From positions 1 through 64,000 of the forward strand of contig CACDTV010000002.1 of NCBI GenBank assembly GCA_902555695.1: 64,000 nt of DNA, read 5' to 3'. This document shows positions 36,667 through 44,856 of this stretch, in pieces (the first letter of the stretch is position 1; every line of letters starts with the position of its first letter). Both the position numbers and the translations under genes were made by a program. The notes under the pieces were generated by a model. The model did no database searches. It saw only the letters and a list, made by a program, of their open reading frames with translations, and was not told where the DNA came from. Origin of the DNA: an uncultured Alphaproteobacteria bacterium (GTDB taxonomy: Bacteria > Pseudomonadota > Alphaproteobacteria > HIMB59).

Positions 36667-37575
36667 ATGAAAAAACTAAATGTTGTTTACAATGATAACT
36701 ATGACATTCCTCTACCAGAGGGCCATAGATTTGTTGGTACTAAATTTTCTGATTTATATAATTTTATCAAAAACTCAAATTTATATACAAATTTAACAAT
36801 TCATCAAAGTAAGTCAGCTCCTATAAATGATGTACAAGTAGTACACAACCGTAATTATGTTATGAGTGTTAAAGAAGGTAATCTATCAAGAGATCAGGAA
36901 AGAAGAATTAATTTACCGTGGAGTGAAAAATTAGCTAAAAGATCTTTCCTAGCTATACAAGGCACACTACAAACATCTCAATTGGCGTTGGATTATGGTA
37001 TTGCATGTCATTTAGCAGGTGGAACTCACCATGCATTTAAAGATTGTGGATCTGGTTTTTGTGTATTTAACGATTTAGCCTATGCCTCGATAACTTTACT
37101 TAATCAAAAAAAAATAAATAAAATTTTAATATTAGATTTAGATGTTCATCAAGGTGATGGAACTGCTTCTATTTGTGAAAATATTGATAATATTTTTACA
37201 TGTTCAATTCATTGTAAAAATAATTTTCCATTTGACAAAAAAAATAGCAATTTAGATGTACCAATAGATGATGAAGTAGATGATGTTAAATATATAAATA
37301 TCCTCACAAAAACGCTTGATCAAATTGAGACTCATTTTACACCAGATATTGTTTTTTATGATGCAGGAGTTGATGTTCACTCTAACGATGATCTAGGTAA
37401 TTTAAACCTTACTGATGATGGCATTAAAAAAAGAGATGAAATTGTATGTGAGTATTTCAAAGAAAAAAAAATACCTCTTTGTACTGTTATAGGTGGAGGA
37501 TACAGCAAGAATAGACAAGAATTGGCATCTCGGCACTTTTCAATATTCGAAACTGTAAGTAAAACTTATTTATGA
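36667..37575 (+). CDS. Histone deacetylase-family (acetylpolyamine/acetoin-type) hydrolase
   Basis: A zinc-dependent deacetylase of the HDAC/AcuC fold, 302 residues from the ATG at 36667 (TTG one codon before). Active-site blocks: HLAGGTHHAFKDCGSGFCVFND with the paired histidines, LDLDVHQGDGTA with metal-binding Asp and His, YDAGVDVHSNDDLG with the second Asp, and GGGYS near the end. Bacterial members deacetylate proteins, acetylpolyamines or related small amides; the substrate here is unknown. It starts 15 bases after the reductase gene and overlaps the convergent bioY by 6 bases. Confidence 0.87.
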   Translation: MKKLNVVYNDNYDIPLPEGHRFVGTKFSDLYNFIKNSNLYTNLTIHQSKSAPINDVQVVHNRNYVMSVKEGNLSRDQERRINLPWSEKLAKRSFLAIQGTLQTSQLALDYGIACHLAGGTHHAFKDCGSGFCVFNDLAYASITLLNQKKINKILILDLDVHQGDGTASICENIDNIFTCSIHCKNNFPFDKKNSNLDVPIDDEVDDVKYINILTKTLDQIETHFTPDIVFYDAGVDVHSNDDLGNLNLTDDGIKKRDEIVCEYFKEKKIPLCTVIGGGYSKNRQELASRHFSIFETVSKTYL

Positions 37576-38124
37576 ATTTTTTTGATTAACTCTTTGAATC
37601 AACCCAAAAATTATAGCTATAGCCAATACAATCTTTAGAAATTCACTATACAAAAATGGCAATAAACCAAGATTTATTGCTTGTTCTAGACCTACAAAAA
37701 ACGAAAGGTGACTAATACCACACAAAAATATAACAAATGCACCTGCAAGAATAGTAGCCGATAACTTGATTAAACCTGTTTTTACTTCAGATTTGAGAAT
37801 ATATGCAATTATGAACGCAGAAATTACCATTCCGTATAAAAAACCAAATGTTGGAGAAAAAATGTAGCCAATTCCTCCACCATTAGCGAATAAAGGCAGT
37901 CCTAGCACACCTAAAACCACATAAATAAATGTTGAATAAAACCCAATCATGCCCATTGATGCAGCTATAAAGAAAACCACCAAAGTTTGTAATGTCATTG
38001 GAACAGGGTAAAAGGGAATAGAAATTTTAGAAGATATAGTCAGTAAAATCACTCCTAGTATAGTTAGGTAATACTTGCTAAAGAAGTGTGTGCCAAAAAG
38101 ATTTTCAGTAATTGTTCTACTCAT
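37570..38124 (-). CDS. bioY: Biotin transporter BioY
   Basis: BioY is the substrate-binding membrane component of biotin uptake, 184 residues with about six helices. ISIPFYPVPMTLQTLVVFF near the N-terminus and YVVLGVLGLPLFANGGGIGYIFSPTFGFLYGM in the middle are the family signatures. No bioM/bioN or general EcfA/EcfT genes are in the window, so it is either a solo BioY, known to work alone in several bacteria, or uses an energising module elsewhere. Uptake suggests biotin need. Confidence 0.92.
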   Translation of the reverse strand: MSRTITENLFGTHFFSKYYLTILGVILLTISSKISIPFYPVPMTLQTLVVFFIAASMGMIGFYSTFIYVVLGVLGLPLFANGGGIGYIFSPTFGFLYGMVISAFIIAYILKSEVKTGLIKLSATILAGAFVIFLCGISHLSFFVGLEQAINLGLLPFLYSEFLKIVLAIAIIFGLIQRVNQKNS

Positions 38125-38131
38125 CGTATGA

Positions 38132-38344
38132 TTATCTTACTTTATCTTCGTCCTTATAAAATCTTGGATCAAATTCATCTAATTTTATACCTCTAAATGT
38201 CTTATAAAATGAGCCAAATTTATAGCTACCAAGTTGTTCTAATGGTGTATTTGTAAACTTTGCTTTTGCTGCTTCCTCCGACTCAGCCTCTATAGTTACC
38301 TGAAAGTCATACGACATAGTCATATCTATAATGAATTTTCTCAT
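38132..38344 (-). CDS. Small hypothetical protein
   Basis: A 70-residue soluble protein I do not recognise. It has a short beta-like N-terminus, the central patch YDFQVTIEAESEEAAKAKF and an aromatic/charged C-terminus (YKFGSFYKTFRG, DPRFYKDEDK). It is a real gene because AGGAGG (minus strand, bases 38351-38356) stands six bases before its ATG, one of the clearest ribosome sites in the window. It sits 7 bases upstream of bioY on the same strand, so the two are likely cotranscribed. High expression is probable. Confidence 0.75.
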   Translation of the reverse strand: MRKFIIDMTMSYDFQVTIEAESEEAAKAKFTNTPLEQLGSYKFGSFYKTFRGIKLDEFDPRFYKDEDKVR

Positions 38345-38469
38345 AACTAACCTCCTATTAATAATTAACTAAATATCATAAATATAGTGATTTTAACTAA
38401 AAAAATATAAAAATATTTAAAATTATACCCATTGGGAATGATAAAATCTTTGATATAAGTTCAATAAAT

Positions 38470-38904
38470 ATGGACAATAAAATTTTAATTATTAATGGCC
38501 CTAATCTAGAAATGTTAGGTAAACGCAAAGAGAGTGTTTATGGAAATTTCACATTAAAAGATTTGGAAAACGAGCTACTTAAGGAGTCTGAAACATTAGG
38601 ATGTAAACTTGATTTTTTCCAAAGTAATATAGAAGGAGAGATCATCAATAAAATAAATGGCTTAGACGAGTCATACGTTGGTATCATAATCAATCCCGGT
38701 GGTTTGACTCATACTTCGGTTTCTTTACACGACTCTCTTGAAATTAAAACAATATTTAAAATAGAAGTTCATTTATCCAATATATACTCTAGAGAGGACT
38801 TTCGAAGAAAGTCTCTCATAGCACCAGCTTGTAATTGTTCAATTATAGGTATGGGTAAAGATGGATTTATTTACGCATTAAGATATTTAATAAAAAACAT
38901 ATAA
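38470..38904 (+). CDS. aroQ: 3-dehydroquinate dehydratase, type II
   Basis: AroQ removes water from 3-dehydroquinate in the shikimate pathway. The 144-residue size is typical. LIINGPNLEMLGKRKESVYG carries the conserved NGPNLNxLG motif and the active-site tyrosine (Y24) on the mobile loop. IINPGGLTHTSVSLHDSL holds the substrate-binding Asn and His, and EVHLSNIYSREDFRRKS has the conserved HxSN and Arg. It stands alone between divergent bioY-side genes and the sugar importer. Confidence 0.94.
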   Translation: MDNKILIINGPNLEMLGKRKESVYGNFTLKDLENELLKESETLGCKLDFFQSNIEGEIINKINGLDESYVGIIINPGGLTHTSVSLHDSLEIKTIFKIEVHLSNIYSREDFRRKSLIAPACNCSIIGMGKDGFIYALRYLIKNI

Positions 38905-38994
38905 ATCAAAGCTTATTTTAAATTTCATAAATATTTAATATTTTTTTATTAAGTTATACACAACCAATCTATTCCTGAGACTATTAAATAGTAA

Positions 38995-39000
38995 TATAAT
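38995..39000 (+). promoter_or_regulatory. Candidate -10 element for the Ugp-type operon
   Basis: A perfect TATAAT at 38995-39000 lies 32 bases before the binding-protein ATG. The hexamer 17 bases upstream (TTCCTG at 38972-38977) is a weak -35 match. The 127-base spacer shows no clear operator or riboswitch. The assignment rests on position and the -10 alone. Confidence 0.4.
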
Positions 39001-39020
39001 GGCAACAGGATCGTTCTAAT

Positions 39021-39026
39021 AGGAGG
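39021..39026 (+). promoter_or_regulatory. Consensus ribosome-binding site of ugpB-like gene
   Basis: AGGAGG at 39021-39026, five bases before the ATG at 39032, is a perfect Shine-Dalgarno sequence in a genome where most genes have none. It points to very high translation of the periplasmic binding protein. Confidence 0.7.
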
Positions 39027-39031
39027 ACATA

Positions 39032-40339
39032 ATGAAAAAACTAATTAGTATTTTTGTACTTTTAGTTTCTTTTGCATTTACTTCAAACAGTTACAGTAAA
39101 ACCGAAATTCATTGGTGGTATGGTAACAGTGGTTTTTTAGGTGATGTAATCATAGAAATAGCTAATCGATTTAATGAATCACAAGATGAGTATATGGTTA
39201 TCCCTACTGGTAAAGGAAGCTATGAGGACAACATGGCAGCTACAATAGCTGCTTTTAGAGCAGGTGATCAACCTCATTATTCACAAGTCTATGATGCAGG
39301 TGCAGCTATCATGGTAGCACAAGTTAAAAATGGAGTTGTTATCGGCTTTGAAGAGATGGCCGAAAAATATGGTATTGATGTTGATGCTGATAACTACATT
39401 CCTGGTATAAAAAACTTTTATGCTGATGGTGATGGAAAAATGATCGGTGTTCCATTTAATAGTTCTACATGTCTCATGTATGCCAATATGGATATCTTAA
39501 ATGAAGTTGGCATTGAAGAGGTTCCAAAAACTTACGAAGAATTTGAAGGTATGGCTCAAAAGATACTCGATGCCGGATATATTCCTCTTCTTCAAAGTCA
39601 CAGTCCTTGGATTTGGACTGAAAATTTCTTCTCAAGGCATAATTTATTGATGACAGATGGCAATAATGGCTATGATGCTGTTCCTACAAAAACACTTTTT
39701 GCGGATACAGAAGCTTTTGTTTATCACTGGACTAAAGTTAAAGAATGGTATGAAAAGGGTTACTATGGCTACAAGGGAAGAGCATGGGGAGATAATCAAG
39801 CACCATTTACTAACGGTGAGGCTGCATTTTGGTTTGGATCTGCTGCATCTTTTGGAGGTATGAAAGGTGTACTTCCAAACTTTACAACTAACCCAATACC
39901 ATATTGGGACTCAGTAACAGGCGGTAAAGAATATCCAACATTTATTGGTGGTGCTGCTAATTGGATTTTAAACGGTCATACAGAAGAAGAGTATAAAGGA
40001 CTTGCAAAATTTATTGAATTTATGGGTTCACCAGAAATGGATTTATACTATCATAACATGACAGGTTATGCTGCTGTAACAAAAGGTGGTATCGAATTAG
40101 CTGAAACTATAAATTTTTATAGAGCTTCTCCTTATCATAAAGCTGTTGGTGATCAATTAGGTCTTGAAGGTTCAACTATCCCTGGTGGATATAGAGCAGG
40201 TAACTGGCCTCAAATTCGTGAAGTAATATACGAAAATGTTGAGCCAATGCTTAATGGTGATATCACTGTTGAAAAAGCTCTAAGCAATATGGATAAGGGT
40301 GCAGCAAAACTATTAAAACAGTTTGCTAAAACCCTATAA
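39032..40339 (+). CDS. ABC transporter substrate-binding protein, UgpB-like
   Basis: Periplasmic receptor of a carbohydrate- or glycerol-3-phosphate-type importer, 435 residues. A signal peptide spans about residues 1-22 (ends NSYSK). The mature protein starts EIHWWYGNSGFLGD, typical of family 1 sugar-binding proteins, and GKGSYEDNMAATIAAFRAGDQPH, FNSSTCLMYANMDIL and EGSTIPGGYRAGNWPQ resemble UgpB. It has a perfect ribosome site and is separated from the permease genes by a strong hairpin. Glycerol-3-phosphate or a glycerophosphodiester is the best guess, but sugars are possible. Confidence 0.87.
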   Translation: MKKLISIFVLLVSFAFTSNSYSKTEIHWWYGNSGFLGDVIIEIANRFNESQDEYMVIPTGKGSYEDNMAATIAAFRAGDQPHYSQVYDAGAAIMVAQVKNGVVIGFEEMAEKYGIDVDADNYIPGIKNFYADGDGKMIGVPFNSSTCLMYANMDILNEVGIEEVPKTYEEFEGMAQKILDAGYIPLLQSHSPWIWTENFFSRHNLLMTDGNNGYDAVPTKTLFADTEAFVYHWTKVKEWYEKGYYGYKGRAWGDNQAPFTNGEAAFWFGSAASFGGMKGVLPNFTTNPIPYWDSVTGGKEYPTFIGGAANWILNGHTEEEYKGLAKFIEFMGSPEMDLYYHNMTGYAAVTKGGIELAETINFYRASPYHKAVGDQLGLEGSTIPGGYRAGNWPQIREVIYENVEPMLNGDITVEKALSNMDKGAAKLLKQFAKTL

Positions 40340-40353
40340 TTAATATTATTTTA

Positions 40354-40384
40354 AAAAGGAGGGTATTTATAATATCCTCCTTTT
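40354..40384 (+). terminator. Hairpin attenuator between binding protein and permeases
   Basis: AAAAGGAGGGTATT (40354-40367) can pair with AATATCCTCCTTTT (40371-40384) around a 3-base loop, giving a 14-base-pair stem with one G-U pair and ending in four T. It lies 14 bases after the binding-protein stop and 6 bases before the permease ATG. It fits a partial terminator or mRNA-stabilising stem that keeps the binding protein in excess over the membrane parts. Confidence 0.75.
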
Positions 40385-40390
40385 AACTTA

Positions 40391-41269
40391 ATGAAAAAAG
40401 TTCAATTTAAATCAAATTATTCTCAATATTTTTTCTTAGCTCCTCAGCTATTAATCTTATTAATTTTTTTATATTGGCCAATTATTCAAACGTTTAAAGA
40501 TGCCTTTACTATGCAAGATGCTTTTGGATTTGGTTCTCAGTTTGCTGGTTTTGATAATTTTTTATTTATTTTTTCTGATCCCTCTTATTTTACTGCTTTC
40601 AAGTTTACAATTATCTATAGTTTCGTAATTACTTTTATTACAGGTTCAATTGGTTTATTGCTTGCTGTGCAAGCTAATAAAGTAATGCATGGGAAAAGTG
40701 CTTATAAAACCCTTTTAATTTGGCCTTATGCTATTGCACCAGCTGTTGTTGGTGTTATGGCTAATTATTTCTTCAGTGAAAGATATGGCTTACTTCATCA
40801 TTTATTTAATAATTTATGGGGTTTTAATTGGTATGAAAATGTATTTGATGCATATATTTATGTCATTATTGCTGGTTCCTGGAAACAAATAAGTGCAAAT
40901 TTTATTTTCTTTTTAGCAGGACTTCAGGCTATTCAAAAAACAGTTATTGAAGCTTCTATTATTGATTGTAAAAGCAACATTCGAAGATTTTGGACAATTA
41001 CTTTTCCTTTATTAATGCCGACTACTTTTTTCTTGATTATAATTAATATAACTTATGCCTTCTTTGATACATTTGGAATTATTGATACAACCACTATTGG
41101 AGCTCCTGGTAGCGAAACTAAAACTTTAGTTTATAAAGCCTACATTGATGGCTTCAAAGGTTTAGATCTTGGAAGTGCTGGTGCCCAATCAATCATGATG
41201 ATGATAATAGTTCTTGTCATTACAATTTTCCAATTCAGATACATAGAAGGTAAAATTCACTACAATTAA
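40391..41269 (+). CDS. ABC transporter permease, UgpA/MalF-like
   Basis: First membrane subunit of the importer, 292 residues with six helices. PQLLILLIFLYWPIIQTFKDAF is the usual first helix and the cytoplasmic coupling loop with its conserved glycine region is EASIIDCKSNIRRFWTITFPLLMPT. The final helix ends with FRYIEGKIHY, near-identical to the UgpA family C-terminus. It overlaps the next permease start by one base (TAATG). Confidence 0.88.
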   Translation: MKKVQFKSNYSQYFFLAPQLLILLIFLYWPIIQTFKDAFTMQDAFGFGSQFAGFDNFLFIFSDPSYFTAFKFTIIYSFVITFITGSIGLLLAVQANKVMHGKSAYKTLLIWPYAIAPAVVGVMANYFFSERYGLLHHLFNNLWGFNWYENVFDAYIYVIIAGSWKQISANFIFFLAGLQAIQKTVIEASIIDCKSNIRRFWTITFPLLMPTTFFLIIINITYAFFDTFGIIDTTTIGAPGSETKTLVYKAYIDGFKGLDLGSAGAQSIMMMIIVLVITIFQFRYIEGKIHYN

Positions 41270-42090
41270 TGACTAAATATATATCTTCAACAATTAATCA
41301 TTTTATTCTTTCAATTGGTTTACTTATTATGGTTGTTCCAATATGGATAATTTTTGCAAGCTCAACACATTCAAGCCTATTTATAAATACAAACGGTTTA
41401 CAATTCTTTTTAGGAGATAATTTTATTGATAATTATTCTAGGGTTTTATTTAAACAATCTGGTTTTTTTAATGAAATAACAGCTCTTAAAATGTTTTTAA
41501 ATAGTTTTGTTATGGCAACAGGTATAGCAACTTTATCTGTAATAACATCACTTATGGCCGCATATGGTTTAGTTTATTTTAAAGTCAAATATGCGACTTT
41601 TATATTTTGGTTAATTTTTATTACTTTATTAGTTCCTTTGGAGCTTAGAATAATGCCCTCATATATAGTTATGTCAAAATTAAATCTTGTAAATACATTT
41701 GCTGGTTTAATTCTACCCATCTCTGCCTCTGCAATAGCAACCTTCTTTTTTAGACAATTTTATAAATCAATTCCTGATGAATTATTAGAAGCGGCTAAAT
41801 TAGATGGAACTAATAGTTGGAGCTTTTTTATAGATTTTTTAATTCCTTTATCTAAAACGATGATTGCTGCTGTTTTTATATTTATGTTCGTATTTGGCTA
41901 TAATCAATATCTTTGGCCATTAATAATGACTACTAGTGAGCAATATTGGACTGTTGTAATGGGTCTTAAGACAATGTACGGATCTATTTCTGACCGCTTT
42001 GCTTTTGTAATTATGTCAATGATCCCACCAGTAATTATAATTATTTTTCTACAAAAATTATTTATTCAAGGAATATTTCAAAATAAATGA
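41269..42090 (+). CDS. ABC transporter permease, UgpE/MalG-like (copy 1)
   Basis: Second-type membrane subunit, 273 residues with six helices. The coupling loop is DELLEAAKLDGTNSWSFF followed by LIPLSKTMIAAVFIFMF, and FGYNQYLWPLIMTT matches the UgpE family. The next gene is a close paralogue that begins within its last four bases. An importer needs one MalF-type and one MalG-type permease, so this and copy 2 may be alternatives, or one may be a recent duplicate. Confidence 0.87.
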   Translation: MTKYISSTINHFILSIGLLIMVVPIWIIFASSTHSSLFINTNGLQFFLGDNFIDNYSRVLFKQSGFFNEITALKMFLNSFVMATGIATLSVITSLMAAYGLVYFKVKYATFIFWLIFITLLVPLELRIMPSYIVMSKLNLVNTFAGLILPISASAIATFFFRQFYKSIPDELLEAAKLDGTNSWSFFIDFLIPLSKTMIAAVFIFMFVFGYNQYLWPLIMTTSEQYWTVVMGLKTMYGSISDRFAFVIMSMIPPVIIIIFLQKLFIQGIFQNK

Positions 42091-42938
42091 AGTTCAAACC
42101 ATTAGAAATACTAACACACATTATTCTCATACTTGGCGTTTTATTAATGGTATTACCAATTTGGTTTTCTTTTGCCACTTCAACTCATGATAATGTTTCA
42201 ATAATGACTGAGGGAATGAAATTTTTTTTAGGTGAGAGTTTTTCTCAAAATTACAATGAAGTTTTGAATGAAAAAGGGGGTTGGTCTGAGGAAGTTACTG
42301 CAGCAAGAATGTTTGTAAATAGTTTTATTATGGCTCTTGGTATCGCAACATTGAAAGTTGTCATCTCAGCTATGTCAGCTTACGCATTAGTTTATTTTAG
42401 ATTTAAATTAGCTGTTCCAATATTTTGGCTAATCTTTATTACTCTTTTAGTTCCACTAGAAGTAAGAATCTTTCCAAGTTATAAAATTGTATCTGATCTT
42501 GGTCTAACAAATACATATACGGGACTTATACTCCCACTAGTTGCTTCTGCTACTGCAACATTTTTCTTTAGACAATTTTATAAAACAATTCCTGATGAAT
42601 TGTTAGAGTCTGCAAAATTAGATGGTGCAAATAGTTGGAGATTTTTTATTGACTTCTTATTGCCACTATCAAAAACAATGTTAGCGGCTATGTTTATTTT
42701 CATGTTTGTCTATGGATATAGCCAATATTTATGGCCTTTAATAATGACTACTGACGAAAAATATTGGACAGTAGTGATGGGAATGAAGATTATTTTTACA
42801 GAAAATTATGAGGGTGTTGCTTTACCTAGAACAGGCGAGAGATTTGCCTATATTATATTGTCAATGCTTCCACCTGTGTTAGTTGTTGTAATTCTTCAAA
42901 GATGGTTTATCAAAGGATTAATTCAAACAGAAAAATAA
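42087..42938 (+). CDS. ABC transporter permease, UgpE/MalG-like (copy 2)
   Basis: A 283-residue paralogue of the preceding permease. Long blocks are shared (FWLIFITLLVPLE, ATFFFRQFYK, IPDELLE with AKLDG, NQYLWPLIMTT against SQYLWPLIMTT, YWTVVMG). Copy 2 has an insertion of about ten residues (NYEGVALPRTGE) before the last helix where copy 1 has a shorter turn. The coupling loop is intact, so it should be functional. It overlaps copy 1 by four bases (ATGA). The ATPase gene starts 2 bases after its stop. Confidence 0.87.
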   Translation: MKFKPLEILTHIILILGVLLMVLPIWFSFATSTHDNVSIMTEGMKFFLGESFSQNYNEVLNEKGGWSEEVTAARMFVNSFIMALGIATLKVVISAMSAYALVYFRFKLAVPIFWLIFITLLVPLEVRIFPSYKIVSDLGLTNTYTGLILPLVASATATFFFRQFYKTIPDELLESAKLDGANSWRFFIDFLLPLSKTMLAAMFIFMFVYGYSQYLWPLIMTTDEKYWTVVMGMKIIFTENYEGVALPRTGERFAYIILSMLPPVLVVVILQRWFIKGLIQTEK

Positions 42939-42940
42939 AA

Positions 42941-43987
42941 ATGAGTTTTTTAGAATTACAAAATATTACTAAAATATATCCCAATGGCACTAAAGCTGTT
43001 AATGAGACTTCTTTAAATATTGATAATGGAGAATTTGTTGTATTTGTTGGTCCTAGTGGATGTGGTAAATCAACTTTATTAAGAATGATAGCCGGATTAG
43101 AGGATATTACAAATGGGGAAATTTCGCTAGATGGTAATGTTATTAATAATATTGATCCGTCTGAAAGAGATGTAGCAATGGTTTTTCAAAATTATGCACT
43201 TTATCCTCACATGTCAGTATTTAATAACATGGCTTATGGTCTTAAAAATAGAGGAATATCTAAAGAAGAGATCAATAACAAAGTTAATGATGTTGCTAAA
43301 CTCCTGGAAATAGATCAATTACTCACAAGAAAACCAAGTATGCTTTCAGGAGGCCAAAGACAACGAGTTGCAATGGGAAGAGCCATAGTTAGAAATCCAA
43401 AAATATTTTTATTTGATGAACCACTATCTAACCTAGATGCAAAATTAAGAAATCAAATGCGTTTGGAAATCAAACGTCTTCAAAGACAAATGGGCGTAAC
43501 AAGTATTTTTGTTACTCATGATCAAACAGAGGCGATGACACTAGGAGACAGGATAGTAGTAATTAACAATGGTGTTGTTGAACAAGTTGGCACACCTAAA
43601 GAGATATATTCTAAACCATACACTAAATTTGTTGCTGAATTCATAGGATCCCCACAGATGAATTTATTTAATTGCAAAATCGAAAATGGCATAGCTCATA
43701 TAGCTGATATGAGAATTAACCTTAATAATTCTGCAAACATCGATGATGCTAGTTTAGGTATAAGGCCAGACGATATCCTAATTTCAGATAATGGACAGCA
43801 TACTTGTGTAGCAAACCTAGTGGAATATCTAGGTTCAGATATGATCATTTATTCAAAAATTGGTGATCAAGAGTTTAGTTGTAAATTATCCTCCAAAATA
43901 AATCTAAATGCAGGAGATACATTTAAATTTGATATATCTAATACATTAGTGCACCTTTTTGATAACACGAACGGTTCAAGAGTATAA
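42941..43987 (+). CDS. ABC transporter ATP-binding protein, UgpC/MalK-like
   Basis: The 348-residue ATPase of the importer. Walker A GPSGCGKST, Q-loop MVFQNYALYPHMSV, signature LSGGQRQRVAMGRA, Walker B IFLFDEPLSNLDAKLR and H-loop FVTHDQTEAMTL are all intact; the C-terminal TOBE region has SLGIRPDDI. An open frame from 42902 overlaps the previous permease, but the ATG at 42941 gives the normal MalK N-terminus (MSFLELQNITKIYPNG) and is chosen. It completes the five-gene operon. Confidence 0.9.
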   Translation: MSFLELQNITKIYPNGTKAVNETSLNIDNGEFVVFVGPSGCGKSTLLRMIAGLEDITNGEISLDGNVINNIDPSERDVAMVFQNYALYPHMSVFNNMAYGLKNRGISKEEINNKVNDVAKLLEIDQLLTRKPSMLSGGQRQRVAMGRAIVRNPKIFLFDEPLSNLDAKLRNQMRLEIKRLQRQMGVTSIFVTHDQTEAMTLGDRIVVINNGVVEQVGTPKEIYSKPYTKFVAEFIGSPQMNLFNCKIENGIAHIADMRINLNNSANIDDASLGIRPDDILISDNGQHTCVANLVEYLGSDMIIYSKIGDQEFSCKLSSKINLNAGDTFKFDISNTLVHLFDNTNGSRV

Positions 43988-43999
43988 GTTTTAAAAAGT

Positions 44000-44731
44000 C
44001 TATTTTGGTAAAATACAAACAGGGATAGGGTTCATTTTATGAACGTTATTTTTTCTAATCTCAAGATACTTTTGTCTATTTGATGATTTCTCATTAAGCA
44101 TTGCCTCTTCAATTTCAGAGTAACTTAAACCAACTTGATCTTCATCAGATCTTCCATCAGTCCATAAACCATCTGTTGGGGCTGCATCTATTATGTCTTT
44201 GTTTATATTTAATTCCTTACCCATATCCCATACTTCTGTTTTGAGACAATCTGCGATTGGAGAAATATCAACTCCTCCATCACCGTATTTTGTATAGAAA
44301 CCTATTCCAAAGTCTTCAACTTTATTTCCTGTGCCAACAACGATTCCGTTATTGCTAGCAGCTATTTGATACAAAGTCATCATCCTTAATCGAGCCTGTG
44401 AATTTGCATAACCGTGTTCTGAGTCATTTTTATCGAGAGCTGACTTAAAACTTTCAAATACAAGAGAGAGATCTATTTTAAAGTCTGTTACATTACCAAA
44501 ATTCTTTTTTAACCAGTCTATGTGATTTATACCTCTTTCATTAGTTGTTTTGTGATCAAGTATTGGCATGTTCGCAACAAACGTTCTCAAGCCTGTTTTT
44601 GCTGACAACGTACTTGTAACAGCAGAGTCAATGCCTCCTGAAATGCCAATAACTAACGCATCAACATTATTTGAATGTGCATAATCTTTTATCCAATTTG
44701 ATATAAATTCAATTTTTTCTTTGGTATGCAT
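44000..44731 (-). CDS. nadE: NAD synthetase, ammonia-dependent type
   Basis: NadE amidates nicotinic acid adenine dinucleotide to NAD. The 243-residue protein has the PP-loop SGGIDSA at residues 31-37, YANSQARLRMMTLYQIA, GTGNKVEDFGIGFYTKYGDGGVDI and PTDGLWTDGRSDEDQVGLSY, all typical. There is no N-terminal glutaminase domain, so it uses free ammonia or an outside source. It converges on the ugpC-like gene with 12 bases between and is divergent from the CFA synthase gene. Confidence 0.94.
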   Translation of the reverse strand: MHTKEKIEFISNWIKDYAHSNNVDALVIGISGGIDSAVTSTLSAKTGLRTFVANMPILDHKTTNERGINHIDWLKKNFGNVTDFKIDLSLVFESFKSALDKNDSEHGYANSQARLRMMTLYQIAASNNGIVVGTGNKVEDFGIGFYTKYGDGGVDISPIADCLKTEVWDMGKELNINKDIIDAAPTDGLWTDGRSDEDQVGLSYSEIEEAMLNEKSSNRQKYLEIRKNNVHKMNPIPVCILPK

Positions 44732-44790
44732 ATTTTGTACTACGTTAGCTTAATATCAAAAGTTCAACTATTTAATTGATATTTTAATTC

Positions 44791-44817
44791 ATTTTATCAA
44801 TCAATATATGATAAAAT
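44791..44817. repeat. Inverted repeat upstream of CFA synthase gene
   Basis: ATTTTATCA at 44791-44799 is repeated in reverse complement as TGATAAAAT at 44809-44817 with a 9-base spacer. It lies in the 125-base divergent spacer between nadE and the CFA synthase gene, 40 bases before the latter's ATG. A perfect 9-base dyad could bind a dimeric regulator, but in DNA this AT-rich it may be chance. Confidence 0.35.
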
Positions 44818-44856
44818 TTTATAAATTTTGTATATATAGATATTTATAAGAAAATT

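Noticed and set aside
38345-38469. Possible riboswitch between the small unknown gene/bioY and aroQ
   Set aside because: The 125-base spacer is almost all A+T and no conserved stem pattern of a known riboswitch could be drawn.
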